From the NCBI RefSeq assembly GCF_008033445.1, contig NZ_VNKO01000018.1, forward strand, positions 1 to 63,535: DNA of 63,535 nucleotides. Reading direction: 5' to 3'. Shown one piece after another: positions 43,754-52,821 of the stretch. Each line of letters starts with the position of its first letter. Position 1 is the stretch's first letter. Below the pieces are notes generated by a model. That model was not told the DNA's origin and searched no databases. It saw only the letters and a program-made list of their open reading frames with translations. The stretch is from Vulcaniibacterium gelatinicum (lineage in GTDB: Bacteria > Pseudomonadota > Gammaproteobacteria > Xanthomonadales > Xanthomonadaceae). Made by a program: the position numbers and the translations under genes.

Positions 43754-45841
43754 TCAGGTCTCCGGGTAGCCGAGCCGGCGCGCCACCGGCGCCAGCAGGG
43801 CGAAGGCGTCGGCCAGCGGCTCGGCGTAGGCGCGCCAGCGGCCGGGCGGCAGCCGCGCCGGGCCGAGCGCCGCGCGCGGTGGCGGCGGCACCTCGCTCTC
43901 CAGCGCGGCGGTGATGGCCGCCGCCAACGCTTCGGGCCGGTCCAGCGCCTCGTCCAGGCGCAGCAGGCGGTGCGGGTGCAGGTTCTGCTCGTGCAGCGCG
44001 GCGACCTGTTGCAGCACCGGCGCCAGCCAGGCCGCGGCCGCCTGCGGCGACTCGAACGCGAGCCCGGCCGGCGCGCCGAAGGCGAGCCAGTCGAGCAGCA
44101 TGTCGCGCGGGTCGCGCAGCGCGATCAGCAGCAGCGCCTCGGGCAGGTGCGGACGCAGCGCCTGCAGCAGGCCGTTGTCCCACCACGGCAGCCAGTCGAT
44201 CAGCGCCTGGCCGGCGGGAACTCCGCGCGTAGCCAGCGTCGTGCGCCAGCCGGCGACCAGCGCCGCCGGATCCAGCTCGCCGGCGAGCAGGCGCGCGGCG
44301 CTGTCGGGCTGCTGCAGCGGATCCGCCGGCGGCTGCGGGCCGAAGCGGTCGGTCAGCAACGGCAGGCCCGCGTAGGCGCCGACAGCCACGAGTTGCTCGA
44401 CTCCACTGCCCGGCGGGCCCCATAGCCATGCGATTGAGACCGCTCCGGACGCGGCGACGGCAGCCTCCGCCCACTCGACTCGAGGCGCGGTGGGCTGCGG
44501 CCGCGCAACCGCGAACGCCGTGACCTCGTCCTGCCGGACCATCCATGTGGCCACCGCCTCGTGCACGCGACCGGCACGATCCTGGGCGAAGCCGAGCCAG
44601 GCGCGCAACTCGCGCTGCAACCCGGCCTCGGCCGTGCGCTCGAGCAGCGCTTCCAGTTCAGCGATGGAGGCGGCGGGATCGGCCTCGATCAGATGTCCGA
44701 CCGCCACGCGCAGGCGGGCGCCCGGGTGTTCCGGATCCTGCGCCAGGATGCGCCGTGCCACCGCCAGCGCCGCGTCGGTTTCGCCGGCACTGTCGTGCAT
44801 GGCGGCGAGCGCTTCGAGTGCAGCGATCGCCTCCGGCATCGCCTGCAGCCAGCGTTCGAGCACCACCCGCGCTTCGGCGCTGGCCGCCGTCTCCACCGCC
44901 AGCCGCGCCTGCCACAGGGACATGTCCGTCGACCGCCGCGCGAGCGCCGCGTCCAGCCGTTCGCGGGCGCGGGAGCGCTCCCCCAGCCGGCGCCAGGCCT
45001 CGAACAGCAAGCCGAGCGTGCGTGGATCCTCGGGCATCGATTCGAATGCCGCTTCGAGCTGTTCGCGCGCAGCTTCGTCGCGGCCGGCGGCGAGCAGCCA
45101 CTCGCCGATCTGGCGCCTCACGCCGGGCGTGGCGGTCTGCGACTCGGCCAGCAATGGTTCAAGTTCGGCCACCGCCTCGTCGGGCCGCCCCTGGCGCCCG
45201 ACGATGTCGGCCAGCAGGGCACGCTGCACCGGACTCGCCTGGCCCGGCGCCGCCGCGAGCACGCTGCGAAACGCTTGTTCGGCGAAGGCCAGGTGCCCCT
45301 GGGCCAGGAAGGCAAACCCGAGCCCGTTGCGCAACACCGGATCGTCGGGCATGGCGCGCGTGGCCGCGGTCAGCAGCCGGATCGCATCCTCGGCACGCCC
45401 GCGACGCAGTGCGATCAGGCCCTCCAGCCCGACCACCTGCGGGTGGTCGGGGGCCAGGCGCGCGGCCAGTCGCATCTGCCGCTCGGCCTCGTCGGCATCG
45501 CCGCGGCCCAACGCCAGGTGCGCCTGCAGCAGATAGGCGGGGAACTGGTTGGGGTCGAGGCTGACGCTGCGCGCCAGCGCGGCCTGGGCCGCGTCGAGCT
45601 GGCGCGTGCCGAGCAGCAGGCCGGCACGGGCCAGGTGCAGCTCCGGCTCCTCGGGCGCGAGCGCGAGCGCGCGATCGAGGCTCTCCAGCGCCGCGGCCGC
45701 CTCCCCTTGCTGGCGCAGGGCGAGGGCCAGCACATGGTGCGCCTTCGGGTCGTCCGGGCGGGCGGCGACCGCCTCGCGCGCGGCGGTGAGGGCGTCGGCG
45801 ACCGCGCCGCGGCGCAGGGCCTCGAGGATGGCGTCGTACAT
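43754..45841 (-). CDS. TPR protein with sulfotransferase-like C-terminal domain
   Basis: 695 residues. About residues 1-440 are tandem tetratricopeptide repeats (alternating helix pairs such as AHHVLALALRQQGEAAAAL). The remainder resembles bacterial TPR-linked sulfotransferases: WLWGPPGSGVEQLVAV stands where the PAPS-binding PRSGT loop is expected, LPWWDNGLLQALRPHLPEA precedes IALRDPRDMLLDW, corresponding to the second PAPS motif, and a C-terminal RLPPGRWRAY fits the end of the fold. The loop is altered (GPPGSG), so activity and donor are uncertain. The acceptor is unknown. Confidence 0.75.
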   Translation of the reverse strand: MYDAILEALRRGAVADALTAAREAVAARPDDPKAHHVLALALRQQGEAAAALESLDRALALAPEEPELHLARAGLLLGTRQLDAAQAALARSVSLDPNQFPAYLLQAHLALGRGDADEAERQMRLAARLAPDHPQVVGLEGLIALRRGRAEDAIRLLTAATRAMPDDPVLRNGLGFAFLAQGHLAFAEQAFRSVLAAAPGQASPVQRALLADIVGRQGRPDEAVAELEPLLAESQTATPGVRRQIGEWLLAAGRDEAAREQLEAAFESMPEDPRTLGLLFEAWRRLGERSRARERLDAALARRSTDMSLWQARLAVETAASAEARVVLERWLQAMPEAIAALEALAAMHDSAGETDAALAVARRILAQDPEHPGARLRVAVGHLIEADPAASIAELEALLERTAEAGLQRELRAWLGFAQDRAGRVHEAVATWMVRQDEVTAFAVARPQPTAPRVEWAEAAVAASGAVSIAWLWGPPGSGVEQLVAVGAYAGLPLLTDRFGPQPPADPLQQPDSAARLLAGELDPAALVAGWRTTLATRGVPAGQALIDWLPWWDNGLLQALRPHLPEALLLIALRDPRDMLLDWLAFGAPAGLAFESPQAAAAWLAPVLQQVAALHEQNLHPHRLLRLDEALDRPEALAAAITAALESEVPPPPRAALGPARLPPGRWRAYAEPLADAFALLAPVARRLGYPET

Positions 45842-45882
45842 GGGGCTTCCGGCAACACGGGAGCCGGCCATTGTAGCCGCGC

Positions 45883-46878
45883 TCAGTCGCCGTCCCCGGC
45901 CAGGTGCGCAGCGACCCAGTGCTCGGCGTAGCCGTCGCCGCGCCAGGAGGTGAGGAAGCCGCAATGGCCGCCGTGGGCGGCGATCTCGACCTGCGCGATC
46001 GGCGGCAGCTGCCAGCGGTGGAAGTCCTCGACCGGGATCACCGGGTCGTCGGCCGCGGTCAGCACCCGTGCCGGCACCCGCAGCCTGGCCAGGCGGTCGC
46101 CGGCGATGGTGTAGCCGTGGAAGTAGTCCTCGAGCGAGGCGAACTCGGTGTGGCGCTCGACCAGCCAGCGGGTGAGCGTGCGCATGTCCAGGCCGAGGGT
46201 GCGCTCGTCGATCGCGTGCCGCTGCGGGAACAGGGCGCGCTTGCGCCGCAGCGAGCGGGTCCACTTGCGCTGGAAGTAGGCGTGGTACAGGCCCAGGCCC
46301 GCCTCCATCACCGCCAGCGTGCGCGCCGGGTCCAGCACCGGGCAGACCGCGGCCACGCGCGCGAGCGGCAGCCCCGCCTCCGGCGCGCGCAGCGCCAGGC
46401 GCAGGGCGAAGTTGCCGCCCAGCGAGTAGCCCGCCGCCACCAGCGGCCGTGTCGGGAAGCGCGCGGCCACCGCGCATGCGGCCCGCACCACCTCGTCGAT
46501 CCGATTGGAGTGGAACAGCTCCTCGTTGAGGTGGTGGGTATCGCCGTGGTCGCGGAAGTTGAGCCGGAACACCTCGAAGCCGCGCGCCAGCAGCGCGGCC
46601 GCGGTCAGGCGCATGTAGCTCGATTCGGCGCTGCCCTCCCAGCCGTGCAGCAGCAGCGCCAGGCCGCGCGGCGCCAGCCCGGGCCGGGTGCTGTGCACGC
46701 CCTGCAGGCACACCCCGTCGCCGGCGTCCACCAGGTGCATGGTCGAGACCGCGCCCAGTGCCTGCAGCCGGCGCTGCCCCTGCCGGCGGCGCAAGGGACT
46801 GGTGCCGAGCACCGACTGCAGGTGCGGATTGCGCAGCGCGCGCGGGGGGCGGTAGGGCGATTCGTGGAGGATCGGCAT
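45883..46878 (-). CDS. YheT-like alpha/beta hydrolase
   Basis: 331-residue hydrolase of the YheT/UPF0017 group. It starts NPHLQSVLGTSPLRRR, typical of the family, and has the oxyanion segment LLLHGWEGSAES, FRLNFRDHGDTHHLNEELFH, nucleophile elbow AAGYSLGGNFALR, an Asp in TAADDPVIPVEDF and the catalytic His in AAHGGHCGF. It is a likely esterase or thioesterase of unknown substrate, next to a PlsC-type acyltransferase on the same strand, which suggests a lipid-related role. Confidence 0.9.
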   Translation of the reverse strand: MPILHESPYRPPRALRNPHLQSVLGTSPLRRRQGQRRLQALGAVSTMHLVDAGDGVCLQGVHSTRPGLAPRGLALLLHGWEGSAESSYMRLTAAALLARGFEVFRLNFRDHGDTHHLNEELFHSNRIDEVVRAACAVAARFPTRPLVAAGYSLGGNFALRLALRAPEAGLPLARVAAVCPVLDPARTLAVMEAGLGLYHAYFQRKWTRSLRRKRALFPQRHAIDERTLGLDMRTLTRWLVERHTEFASLEDYFHGYTIAGDRLARLRVPARVLTAADDPVIPVEDFHRWQLPPIAQVEIAAHGGHCGFLTSWRGDGYAEHWVAAHLAGDGD

Positions 46879-46922
46879 CGGCCGCACACGATAGCGCGCG
46901 CAGCGTGGAGCGTCCGTCGCGC

Positions 46923-47741
46923 TCAGGCGGGCGCCGGGGCGTGGACCGCGGGTCGGGATGCGCCTTCCATCACCGCGACGATGCGCTCGCGGGCCAGGTC
47001 GGCGATCTGGCGCCGGCCGCCGGCGGTGGCGGTGTCGATGGGTTCCAGGAACCACACCTCCACCGTGCGCCCGGGCTCGCCGAGCAGGCGCAGGAAGTTG
47101 TGGAAGAAGCTCTCGCCGGGCCGGAACGCAACCGCAGTCTGGGCCTGGCCGTGCTCGCCGTAGCGCAACGCCACCGGCTGCACGCGCACGCCGGCCTCGA
47201 CTGCGGCGAGGAAGATGCGGGCGTGGAACGGCCCGACCTCGCGCCCGTCGCGGGTGCGGCCCTCCGGGAACACGCCCACCGAGCGCCCGGCGCGCAGCCG
47301 CGCCAGCATCTCGTGCAGCACGCCGCCGAGCGACTCGCTGCTGCCGCGCTCGTGGAAGATGGTCTCGCCGCGCGCGGCCAGCCAGCCCACCAGCGGCCAG
47401 CCGCTGATCTCGCGCTTGGCGACGAAGCCCATCATGCGCTGGCTGTGCAGGGCGACGATGTCGAGCCAGCTGACGTGGTTGGCGACGAACACCACCGGGC
47501 CGCGCAGCGGGGTGCCGAAGCGGCGCAGGCGGAAGCCGAACACGTGCATCAGCCCGCCCTGCCAGAAACGCACCATGCGGTATTCGAGCGGTTCGCCGTC
47601 GAGCCGGATGCGCCCCCACGGCGGCAGCATCAGCAGCAGGGTCAGCGGCAGGTGCACGACCACGTGCCACAGCAGCATGGGCACGCGCAGCAGGTAGCGC
47701 AGCGCGCGCGCGTAGGCGGCATCGGCGGCGGGGGAGCTCAT
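46923..47741 (-). CDS. 1-acyl-sn-glycerol-3-phosphate acyltransferase family protein
   Basis: 272 residues with an N-terminal membrane helix (LLWHVVVHLPLTLLLMLPP) and the PlsC/LPLAT motifs NHVSWLD (HxxxxD catalytic pair), FHERGSS and VFPEGRT. It transfers an acyl group to a lysophospholipid or related acceptor at the inner membrane. Lengths and motifs do not separate PlsC from ornithine-lipid OlsA-type enzymes. It precedes the YheT-like hydrolase by 44 bases. Confidence 0.9.
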   Translation of the reverse strand: MSSPAADAAYARALRYLLRVPMLLWHVVVHLPLTLLLMLPPWGRIRLDGEPLEYRMVRFWQGGLMHVFGFRLRRFGTPLRGPVVFVANHVSWLDIVALHSQRMMGFVAKREISGWPLVGWLAARGETIFHERGSSESLGGVLHEMLARLRAGRSVGVFPEGRTRDGREVGPFHARIFLAAVEAGVRVQPVALRYGEHGQAQTAVAFRPGESFFHNFLRLLGEPGRTVEVWFLEPIDTATAGGRRQIADLARERIVAVMEGASRPAVHAPAPA

Positions 47742-47781
47742 CGCATCACGATAGCGGAAGCGCCGCGGCCGCGGCCACCGC

Positions 47782-48216
47782 TCAGGCGCCGCCGCGCAGC
47801 ACGGCCACGGTCAGGCGCGAGACGCAGACCAGGCGCCCGGCCTGGTCCTCGATCCGGATCTCCCACACCTGGGTCTGGCGGCCCAGGTGCAGGGGCCGGG
47901 CGGTGCCGGTGACGGTGCCCTCGCGCACCGCGCGCAGGTGGTTGGCGTTGATCTCGATGCCCACGCAGCGTTCGCCCTCGGCCACGCACAGCATCGCGGC
48001 GCTGCTGCCGAGGGTCTCGGCCAGCAGCACCGAGGCGCCGCCGTGGAGCAGGCCGTAGGGCTGGCGGGTGCGCGCGTCCACCGGCATGGTCGCGCGCAGC
48101 CAGTCGGGGCCGAGCTCGGTGAACACGATCCCGAGCGGCTCCATCGCGGTGCCGGCCGACAGGGCGTTGAGCGCCTCGACGCTGCTCCCGGGGCGGAACG
48201 GGGAACGCGGGTTCAA
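47782..48216 (-). CDS. PaaI/YbdB-type hotdog thioesterase
   Basis: Acyl-CoA thioesterase of the hotdog fold. LNALSAGTAMEPLGIVFTEL, the helix segment YGLLHGGASVLLAETLGS with the HGG and catalytic acid, and GIEINANHLRAV are family hallmarks. A TTG at 48216, nine bases after the preceding stop, is proposed because the conserved N-terminus extends upstream of the first ATG (48144). The protein would have 144 residues. The exact start is uncertain. Confidence 0.85.
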   Translation of the reverse strand: MNPRSPFRPGSSVEALNALSAGTAMEPLGIVFTELGPDWLRATMPVDARTRQPYGLLHGGASVLLAETLGSSAAMLCVAEGERCVGIEINANHLRAVREGTVTGTARPLHLGRQTQVWEIRIEDQAGRLVCVSRLTVAVLRGGA

Positions 48217-48224
48217 GCGTCCGC

Positions 48225-48839
48225 TCAGGCGAAGCGGAACATGCCCGGGCGCCAGGTGCGGGCGTAGCTGCGGTGTCCGCCGGCGTAGCCGCTGCTGCTG
48301 CCGTAGCCGGTGCCGTAGTCGCGCTCGCGGCGGCGGTGCATGCGCTCGATCAGTTCGTTGCGGCGGCTGTCGAGCCAGTCGGCGTGACCCACCGCCTCCG
48401 GCTTGAGGCCGCGGCGCTCTGCCTCCTGCTGGCGGAAGTCGCAGAAGTCGTCGTAGGCGTCGAGTTCGTGCTTCAGCTCGCGCACGCACAACTCGATCAT
48501 GATCGCGTCGTCGAGGAAGCCGAGCACGGCGACGTGGTCGGGGATGACGTCCTTGGGGTCGCAGAAGTAGACCAGGGCCGAGAGCACGCGCTGGCGGTCC
48601 TCCTCGGGCAGGGCCCAGCCTTCGTCGCGCAGCATCGCGATCATGTCGTCCAGGCGCAGCAGGCGCTGCAGGATGAAGTCGGGCAGGCGGGTCTGCTGGG
48701 CCTGGGCAAGCAGCTTGCCGGCGGCCTCGATGATTTCCTCGGCGGAACGGTGCGTGGCGGCCTGCTTGGCGGCGGCCATGGCCTGGTGGAAGTGCTCGAG
48801 ATCCTGGTCGGTCAGTTCGATGTGCAGGGAGAGGGCCAT
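48225..48839 (-). CDS. DUF1232 (YkvA-like) family protein
   Basis: 204 residues. A helical N-terminal half precedes LVYFCDPKDVIPDHVAVLGFLDDAIMI, the DUF1232 signature (YxxsPiDliPD...GxlDD). The C-terminus is basic and Gly/Ser/Tyr-rich (RRRERDYGTGYGSSSGY). Family function is unknown. The thioesterase begins a few bases after its stop, suggesting one transcript. Confidence 0.88.
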   Translation of the reverse strand: MALSLHIELTDQDLEHFHQAMAAAKQAATHRSAEEIIEAAGKLLAQAQQTRLPDFILQRLLRLDDMIAMLRDEGWALPEEDRQRVLSALVYFCDPKDVIPDHVAVLGFLDDAIMIELCVRELKHELDAYDDFCDFRQQEAERRGLKPEAVGHADWLDSRRNELIERMHRRRERDYGTGYGSSSGYAGGHRSYARTWRPGMFRFA

Positions 48840-48927
48840 GGCGCAGATCCGTCGAAGTCGCGTAGGAGCGGCAGACTAGGCCGCGGCTCGGCGTGGCGTC
48901 AATGCGACGGGGCTGGCGTGCGCTTCA

Positions 48928-48990
48928 TCGCTTCGGACGGGGGCGCCGGTCTGCCTGGGGTGGGGGTCGCCGCGCGGGCTCCGCGTCCGG
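48928..48990 (+). repeat. Dispersed intergenic repeat, copy C (half element)
   Basis: From TCGCTTCGGACGGGGGCGCC through GGCTCCGCGTCCGG, this matches about 60 of 64 bases of the minus strand of copy A (9311-9377). After 48990 similarity stops, so only the first half is present. It lies in the 200-base gap between the PLD lipoprotein and DUF1232 genes; nothing else is seen in that gap. Confidence 0.72.
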
Positions 48991-49039
48991 CTCCGACATG
49001 CGGCCGCGCGCCCGTGCCGCAGCGGTGCCTCCCGCGCAA

Positions 49040-50947
49040 TCAGAGAATCGGCGCCAGCCCCGCCCCGAACGCGGTGAAGATGCGGGTGGTCAGGCCCTTC
49101 AGCCCCAGGCTGACCTCGGGGAAATCGCCGACCGGGCGATGGCAGCGGCGGAAGTCGGGGTGGTCGCGCGGCACCGGGAACGGGCAGTCCGGGCCGGGCA
49201 CGAACTCGTAGCTGGTCGCATAGCGCGTCGGCCACAGGTCGAACACCGGCAGGTGCTCGGACAGCTTGCCCAGCGAATAGTCCAGGCCCGAGAACACCGG
49301 CGGCTTGTCGCGCGGCGCGATCACCCACGCGTTCGCCGGCGCCATGTCGCGGCGGATGCTCGCCGCCAGCGCGCGCGCGAACGCCGCGTCGGGGATCACC
49401 ACCGCACTCTCGGTGTTGTAGCCGTCGCCGCGCGGATCGAAGTTGTGCGTGCCGATCACCCCCACCCGCTCGTCCACCACCAGCGACTTGGCATGCAGAC
49501 CGATGCGCGTGCCCCCGCGCTGCAGCGGCACCCGCTCGTTCGCGCCGCTGCCGAAATAGCGCGCGGCCGTGTTCTCCCGCTCCAGCGGCGTGCGTCGCGG
49601 CGTGCGCCGGACCGCGCTGCCGCGGTCGAAGCGTGCCGGCGCCGCCGGCGGCGCCGGCGGCGGAACCCCGGCGCGTGCCATCGCCAGGTTCACCGGCGCA
49701 TCGGCCGGGAACGGCTTGTACTCGTAGATGTGGAAGCCGAAATCGCGCAGGTAGCGGCGCTTGTACTTGTGCGACAGCGCATAGACGATGAACGCGTCGG
49801 TCGCCGCCAGGCTGTTGGTCGAGATCTTCACCCGCGGCGCATCGGGCCGCTGGTGCATCGCCTCGAACATGCGCTGCGCCGGCTTGCTCAGCACCAGGTA
49901 CGGCGTCTGCAGCAGCACCTCCTCGCGCGCCGACTCGATCAGCCCGCGCAGGCCGTGGCCGGTGCCGTTGGCGTAGGCGGGCGCCTCGCGCCCGTGCTTG
50001 TCCGGCAGGTCGGCCAGGAACTCCACCGTCCCCACCGGCAGCGCCGCCGCGGCCAGCGCCTGCGTCCGCGCCGGATCGTCGGCCGCGCGCGAGACCGCCT
50101 CGACCCGCTCCGGCACCGCATACCCGCGCCGCGGCAGTTCCGGCACGCCGCGGCGCAGCAGCCAGCGGCCGACGTCGCCGAGCTGCTCGGCCGGCACGCT
50201 CCGGGGCGCGACCCAGAAGGCCTCGAAGTTGTCCGCCATCGCCCGCACCGCCGGGCCGGCGACCAGCACGTCGCGGTCGCGGAAGTTGTAGTCGGGGTTC
50301 CAGTCGTAATAGTCGTTCTGGTAGTTGCGCCCGCCGGTGATCGCCACCGCGCGGTCCACCACCAGCAGCTTGCTGTGCATGCGCTGGTTGAGCCGGCGCC
50401 AGCAGCACACCGAGGCCAGCAGGTATTCGGGGTAACTCAGGCGCGCGTGCCCAAGCACCGGGTTGTACACCCGCAGGCGGAAGTTGGCGTGCGCGGCGGC
50501 GAGCGCGGCCAGCGTACGCACGTCCTCCAGCGCCGAGAGCTGGTCGATCAGCACCCGCACCTGCACCCCGCGCCGCGCCGCGGCCAGCAGCTCCTCCAGC
50601 ACCAGGCGCCCGGCGTCGTCCTCGGAGAAGATGTAGGTCTGCAGATCAATGCTGTGGCGGGCGCCGCGGATCAGGTCCAGGCGCGCGAGCAGCGCGTCCT
50701 CGCCGCGGTCCAGGATCAGGGCGTGGTGGCGCGGCGCCTCCGGGGTGGAGGCGGCGAAGGCCTGGCCGGCGAGCGCGCGCAGCGGCGAGGGCCGCGCGCA
50801 GGCGTCCTCGCGAGGGCAGTCGAGCGTGGTCGGGCGCGCCCGGTCGGCCACCAGCGCCGCCTGCACCCGCTCGTCGTGCGAGAGGGTCGCGCAGCCGGAG
50901 GCGAGCAGCGCCAGCACCAGCAGCAGGGACCGGACGACGCCACTCAC
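49040..50947 (-). CDS. Phospholipase D-family lipoprotein, cardiolipin-synthase-C-like
   Basis: 635 residues from a GTG that overlaps the previous stop (GTGA). The N-terminus is a lipoprotein signal with lipobox LASGC. Two complete HKD catalytic motifs are present: RMHSKLLVVDRAVAITGGRN and GLHAKSLVVDERVGVIGTHN. The arrangement and DRDVLVAGPAV, NFEAFW and RGLIESA segments resemble ClsC/YmdC-type cardiolipin synthases, which use phosphatidylethanolamine. A Pro/Ala-rich insert (about 430-450) lies between the domains. Lipoprotein anchoring places it at the periplasmic face. Confidence 0.9.
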   Translation of the reverse strand: MSGVVRSLLLVLALLASGCATLSHDERVQAALVADRARPTTLDCPREDACARPSPLRALAGQAFAASTPEAPRHHALILDRGEDALLARLDLIRGARHSIDLQTYIFSEDDAGRLVLEELLAAARRGVQVRVLIDQLSALEDVRTLAALAAAHANFRLRVYNPVLGHARLSYPEYLLASVCCWRRLNQRMHSKLLVVDRAVAITGGRNYQNDYYDWNPDYNFRDRDVLVAGPAVRAMADNFEAFWVAPRSVPAEQLGDVGRWLLRRGVPELPRRGYAVPERVEAVSRAADDPARTQALAAAALPVGTVEFLADLPDKHGREAPAYANGTGHGLRGLIESAREEVLLQTPYLVLSKPAQRMFEAMHQRPDAPRVKISTNSLAATDAFIVYALSHKYKRRYLRDFGFHIYEYKPFPADAPVNLAMARAGVPPPAPPAAPARFDRGSAVRRTPRRTPLERENTAARYFGSGANERVPLQRGGTRIGLHAKSLVVDERVGVIGTHNFDPRGDGYNTESAVVIPDAAFARALAASIRRDMAPANAWVIAPRDKPPVFSGLDYSLGKLSEHLPVFDLWPTRYATSYEFVPGPDCPFPVPRDHPDFRRCHRPVGDFPEVSLGLKGLTTRIFTAFGAGLAPIL

Positions 50948-51525
50948 GGCACCGGCTCCGTGCGCACCTCGAGCAGCAGGTCCACGCGGTCGCGCAGCAC
51001 CATGCGCCAGCTCGGCATGCCGTACTCGTCGCGCGAGAGCTGGCCGCGCACCACGATCGCGCATTCCCGCCCGGGCACGGCGCAGGCCGCCGGCGCCAGG
51101 GTCAGGCGCTCGCGCCGGCTCCGCCCGCGCACGGTCAGCAGGCCCTCGAGCGTGCCGCCGGCGTGCAAGAGCTGCGGCGGATAGGGATCGGAGAGGAAGT
51201 ACAGGAACGGATGGCGCTCGGCGTCGAAGAACCGCGGCCCGCGCGCGAAGGCGGTGTAGCGCGGGTGGTCGGCGATCTCGACCGCGCGCGCGTCCAGCCA
51301 TATGCGCACGCGGCGGCGGCCGTCGGCCAGCGCCTCGACCTCGCCGCCGACCCGCGGGCAGATCCCGCGCAGGGTCTGGCCCCAGCGCAGGTACAGCAGG
51401 AATTCGCAACGCGAGGCCGCCGCGATCTGCACGCCGGCGTCGGGGGCCGCCGCAACCGGCGCCGGCGGCGCCTCCGCCGCGGGCGCGAGCAGCGCCAGCA
51501 GGCCGACCAGCCAGGTTGCGCCCAT
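50944..51525 (-). CDS. YceI-like exported lipid-binding-type protein
   Basis: 193 residues with a signal peptide (MGATWLVGLLALLAPAAEA). The mature part follows the YceI plan of a small beta-barrel: RVRIWLDARAVEIAD, HPFLYFLSDPYPP, LEGLLTVRGRSRRERLTLAP and the end segment SRDEYGMPSWRMVLRDRVDLLLEV. In the family this fold holds isoprenoid lipids in the periplasm. It contains four Cys residues, unusual for YceI. It overlaps the PLD lipoprotein start by four bases, pointing to a joint periplasmic lipid role. Confidence 0.75.
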   Translation of the reverse strand: MGATWLVGLLALLAPAAEAPPAPVAAAPDAGVQIAAASRCEFLLYLRWGQTLRGICPRVGGEVEALADGRRRVRIWLDARAVEIADHPRYTAFARGPRFFDAERHPFLYFLSDPYPPQLLHAGGTLEGLLTVRGRSRRERLTLAPAACAVPGRECAIVVRGQLSRDEYGMPSWRMVLRDRVDLLLEVRTEPVP

Positions 51526-51536
51526 CCCGTCCCCGC

Positions 51537-52013
51537 CTACGGCCACCAGAACGCGGCCAGGCGCGCGATCCCGGGTTCCAGGGCCTGGCCCGGCGGGAAC
51601 TGCAGCACCGCCACCCCCGCCGGCGGCATGCCGCGGTAGTCGCCGCTCTGGCCGCTGTGCATCAGCGCCACCAGCTGCTCCAGGCCGGGGTTGTGGCCCA
51701 CGATCATCAACCGGCCGATCTCGGCGTGCGCGTCGGCGAGCCCGGCCAGGGCGCCGGGCGTGGCCTCGTAGATCGCAGGCTCCAGGCGCTGGTCCACGTA
51801 GCCGATGGTGCCCAGCACCGCCTCCAGCGTCTCGCGCGCGCGCCGCGCCGGCGAGCACAGCACGCAGTCCGGAATCAGCGTGCGCTCGCGCAGCCAGCGC
51901 CCGGCGGCTTCGGCCTCCGCCAGGCCTTCGGGTGAGAGCGGCCGGTCCAGGTCGGCCTGGCCCGCGGCCGCGGGCTGGGCATGGGCATGGCGCAGCAGGA
52001 TCAGTTCACGCAT
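51537..52013 (-). CDS. sixA: Phosphohistidine phosphatase SixA
   Basis: 158-residue histidine-phosphatase-family protein. The catalytic RHAHA starts at residue 8, and the second active-site His lies in IVGHNPGLEQLV. CSPARRARETLE gives the phosphate-binding Arg. Size and GHNPGLE fit SixA, which dephosphorylates phosphohistidine on signalling or phosphotransfer proteins. It ends 12 bases before the YceI-like gene on the same strand. Confidence 0.9.
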   Translation of the reverse strand: MRELILLRHAHAQPAAAGQADLDRPLSPEGLAEAEAAGRWLRERTLIPDCVLCSPARRARETLEAVLGTIGYVDQRLEPAIYEATPGALAGLADAHAEIGRLMIVGHNPGLEQLVALMHSGQSGDYRGMPPAGVAVLQFPPGQALEPGIARLAAFWWP

Positions 52014-52118
52014 GGAGGCAGGGCCGGCGGCGGGGATGGCCAGAGTGTAGCGGCCCGCCCGCGCCGCCCGACCGCGCGTTGCTCCCGCCGTGCAGCCGGC
52101 GTTGCGGCTCGGGCGCGG

Positions 52119-52745
52119 TCAGCGCCGCAACCACTTCAGCAACGGCGCCCAGTCGTCCTGGTGCTCGCGCACCTGTGCCGAGTGGTAGTCGAACAGGCTG
52201 CGGCCGAGCCCGGCGAGCAGCACGTAGGCCTGGGTGTCGCGCAGCTGCGCGACCAGCGGATACGGCCACTGCTCGAGGGTGGCGATGCTCTGCTGCGAGG
52301 CCGAGGTCCACGGCCGCAAGCGGTTGCCGACCAGGCCCACCGGCAGCCGGCCCTTCTTCACCCGCGCGTGCCGGGCGAGCGTGTTCAGGAACGGCACGGT
52401 GGCCTCCAGATCTATCACCGAGGGCAGCACCGGCACCACGACCGCGTCGGCGACGTCGAGGAAGTGCGCGAGCTCGGCGCCGTGCGCGCCGGCGGCGGCG
52501 TCGATCACCACCTGCTGCGCATCGCCCGGCACGCGCCGGTCCCAGTCGCGGCGGGTGCCGTCCACCGGCAGCACCGCATGCGCATGCGCGGCGCGTTTTT
52601 CCGCCCAGTGCCGGGCCGAGCCCTGGCGGTCGGCGTCCACCAGCACCGTGCGCCTGCCGGCCACCGCGAAGTGCGCGGCGAGGTTGGTGGAAAGCGTGGT
52701 CTTGCCCACGCCGCCCTTGGAACTGGCCACGAGCACCGTCTTCAT
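52119..52745 (-). CDS. ParA/MinD-type ATPase, single-domain
   Basis: 208 residues with the deviant Walker A KGGVGKTTLSTNLAAHF (residues 10-26), VLVDADRQGSA (switch I/A') and VVIDAAAGAHGAELA (Walker B type). No N-terminal DNA-binding region and no ParB gene nearby, so it is an orphan ParA probably positioning or regulating a protein cargo rather than partitioning a replicon. It is followed by sixA at 105 bases. Confidence 0.88.
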   Translation of the reverse strand: MKTVLVASSKGGVGKTTLSTNLAAHFAVAGRRTVLVDADRQGSARHWAEKRAAHAHAVLPVDGTRRDWDRRVPGDAQQVVIDAAAGAHGAELAHFLDVADAVVVPVLPSVIDLEATVPFLNTLARHARVKKGRLPVGLVGNRLRPWTSASQQSIATLEQWPYPLVAQLRDTQAYVLLAGLGRSLFDYHSAQVREHQDDWAPLLKWLRR

Positions 52746-52821
52746 TCCGACCTCCGGCTGCGGTGGAAGCCGCAGGGTACCCGAGCCCCCGCGGCTTTGC
52801 CCGGCCGGCCCGGCGCGGCGG

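Noticed and set aside
43754-46711. A single 985-residue protein joining the hydrolase region with the TPR gene
   Set aside because: The upstream part is an out-of-frame reading of the YheT-like hydrolase. The TPR protein starts at 45841.
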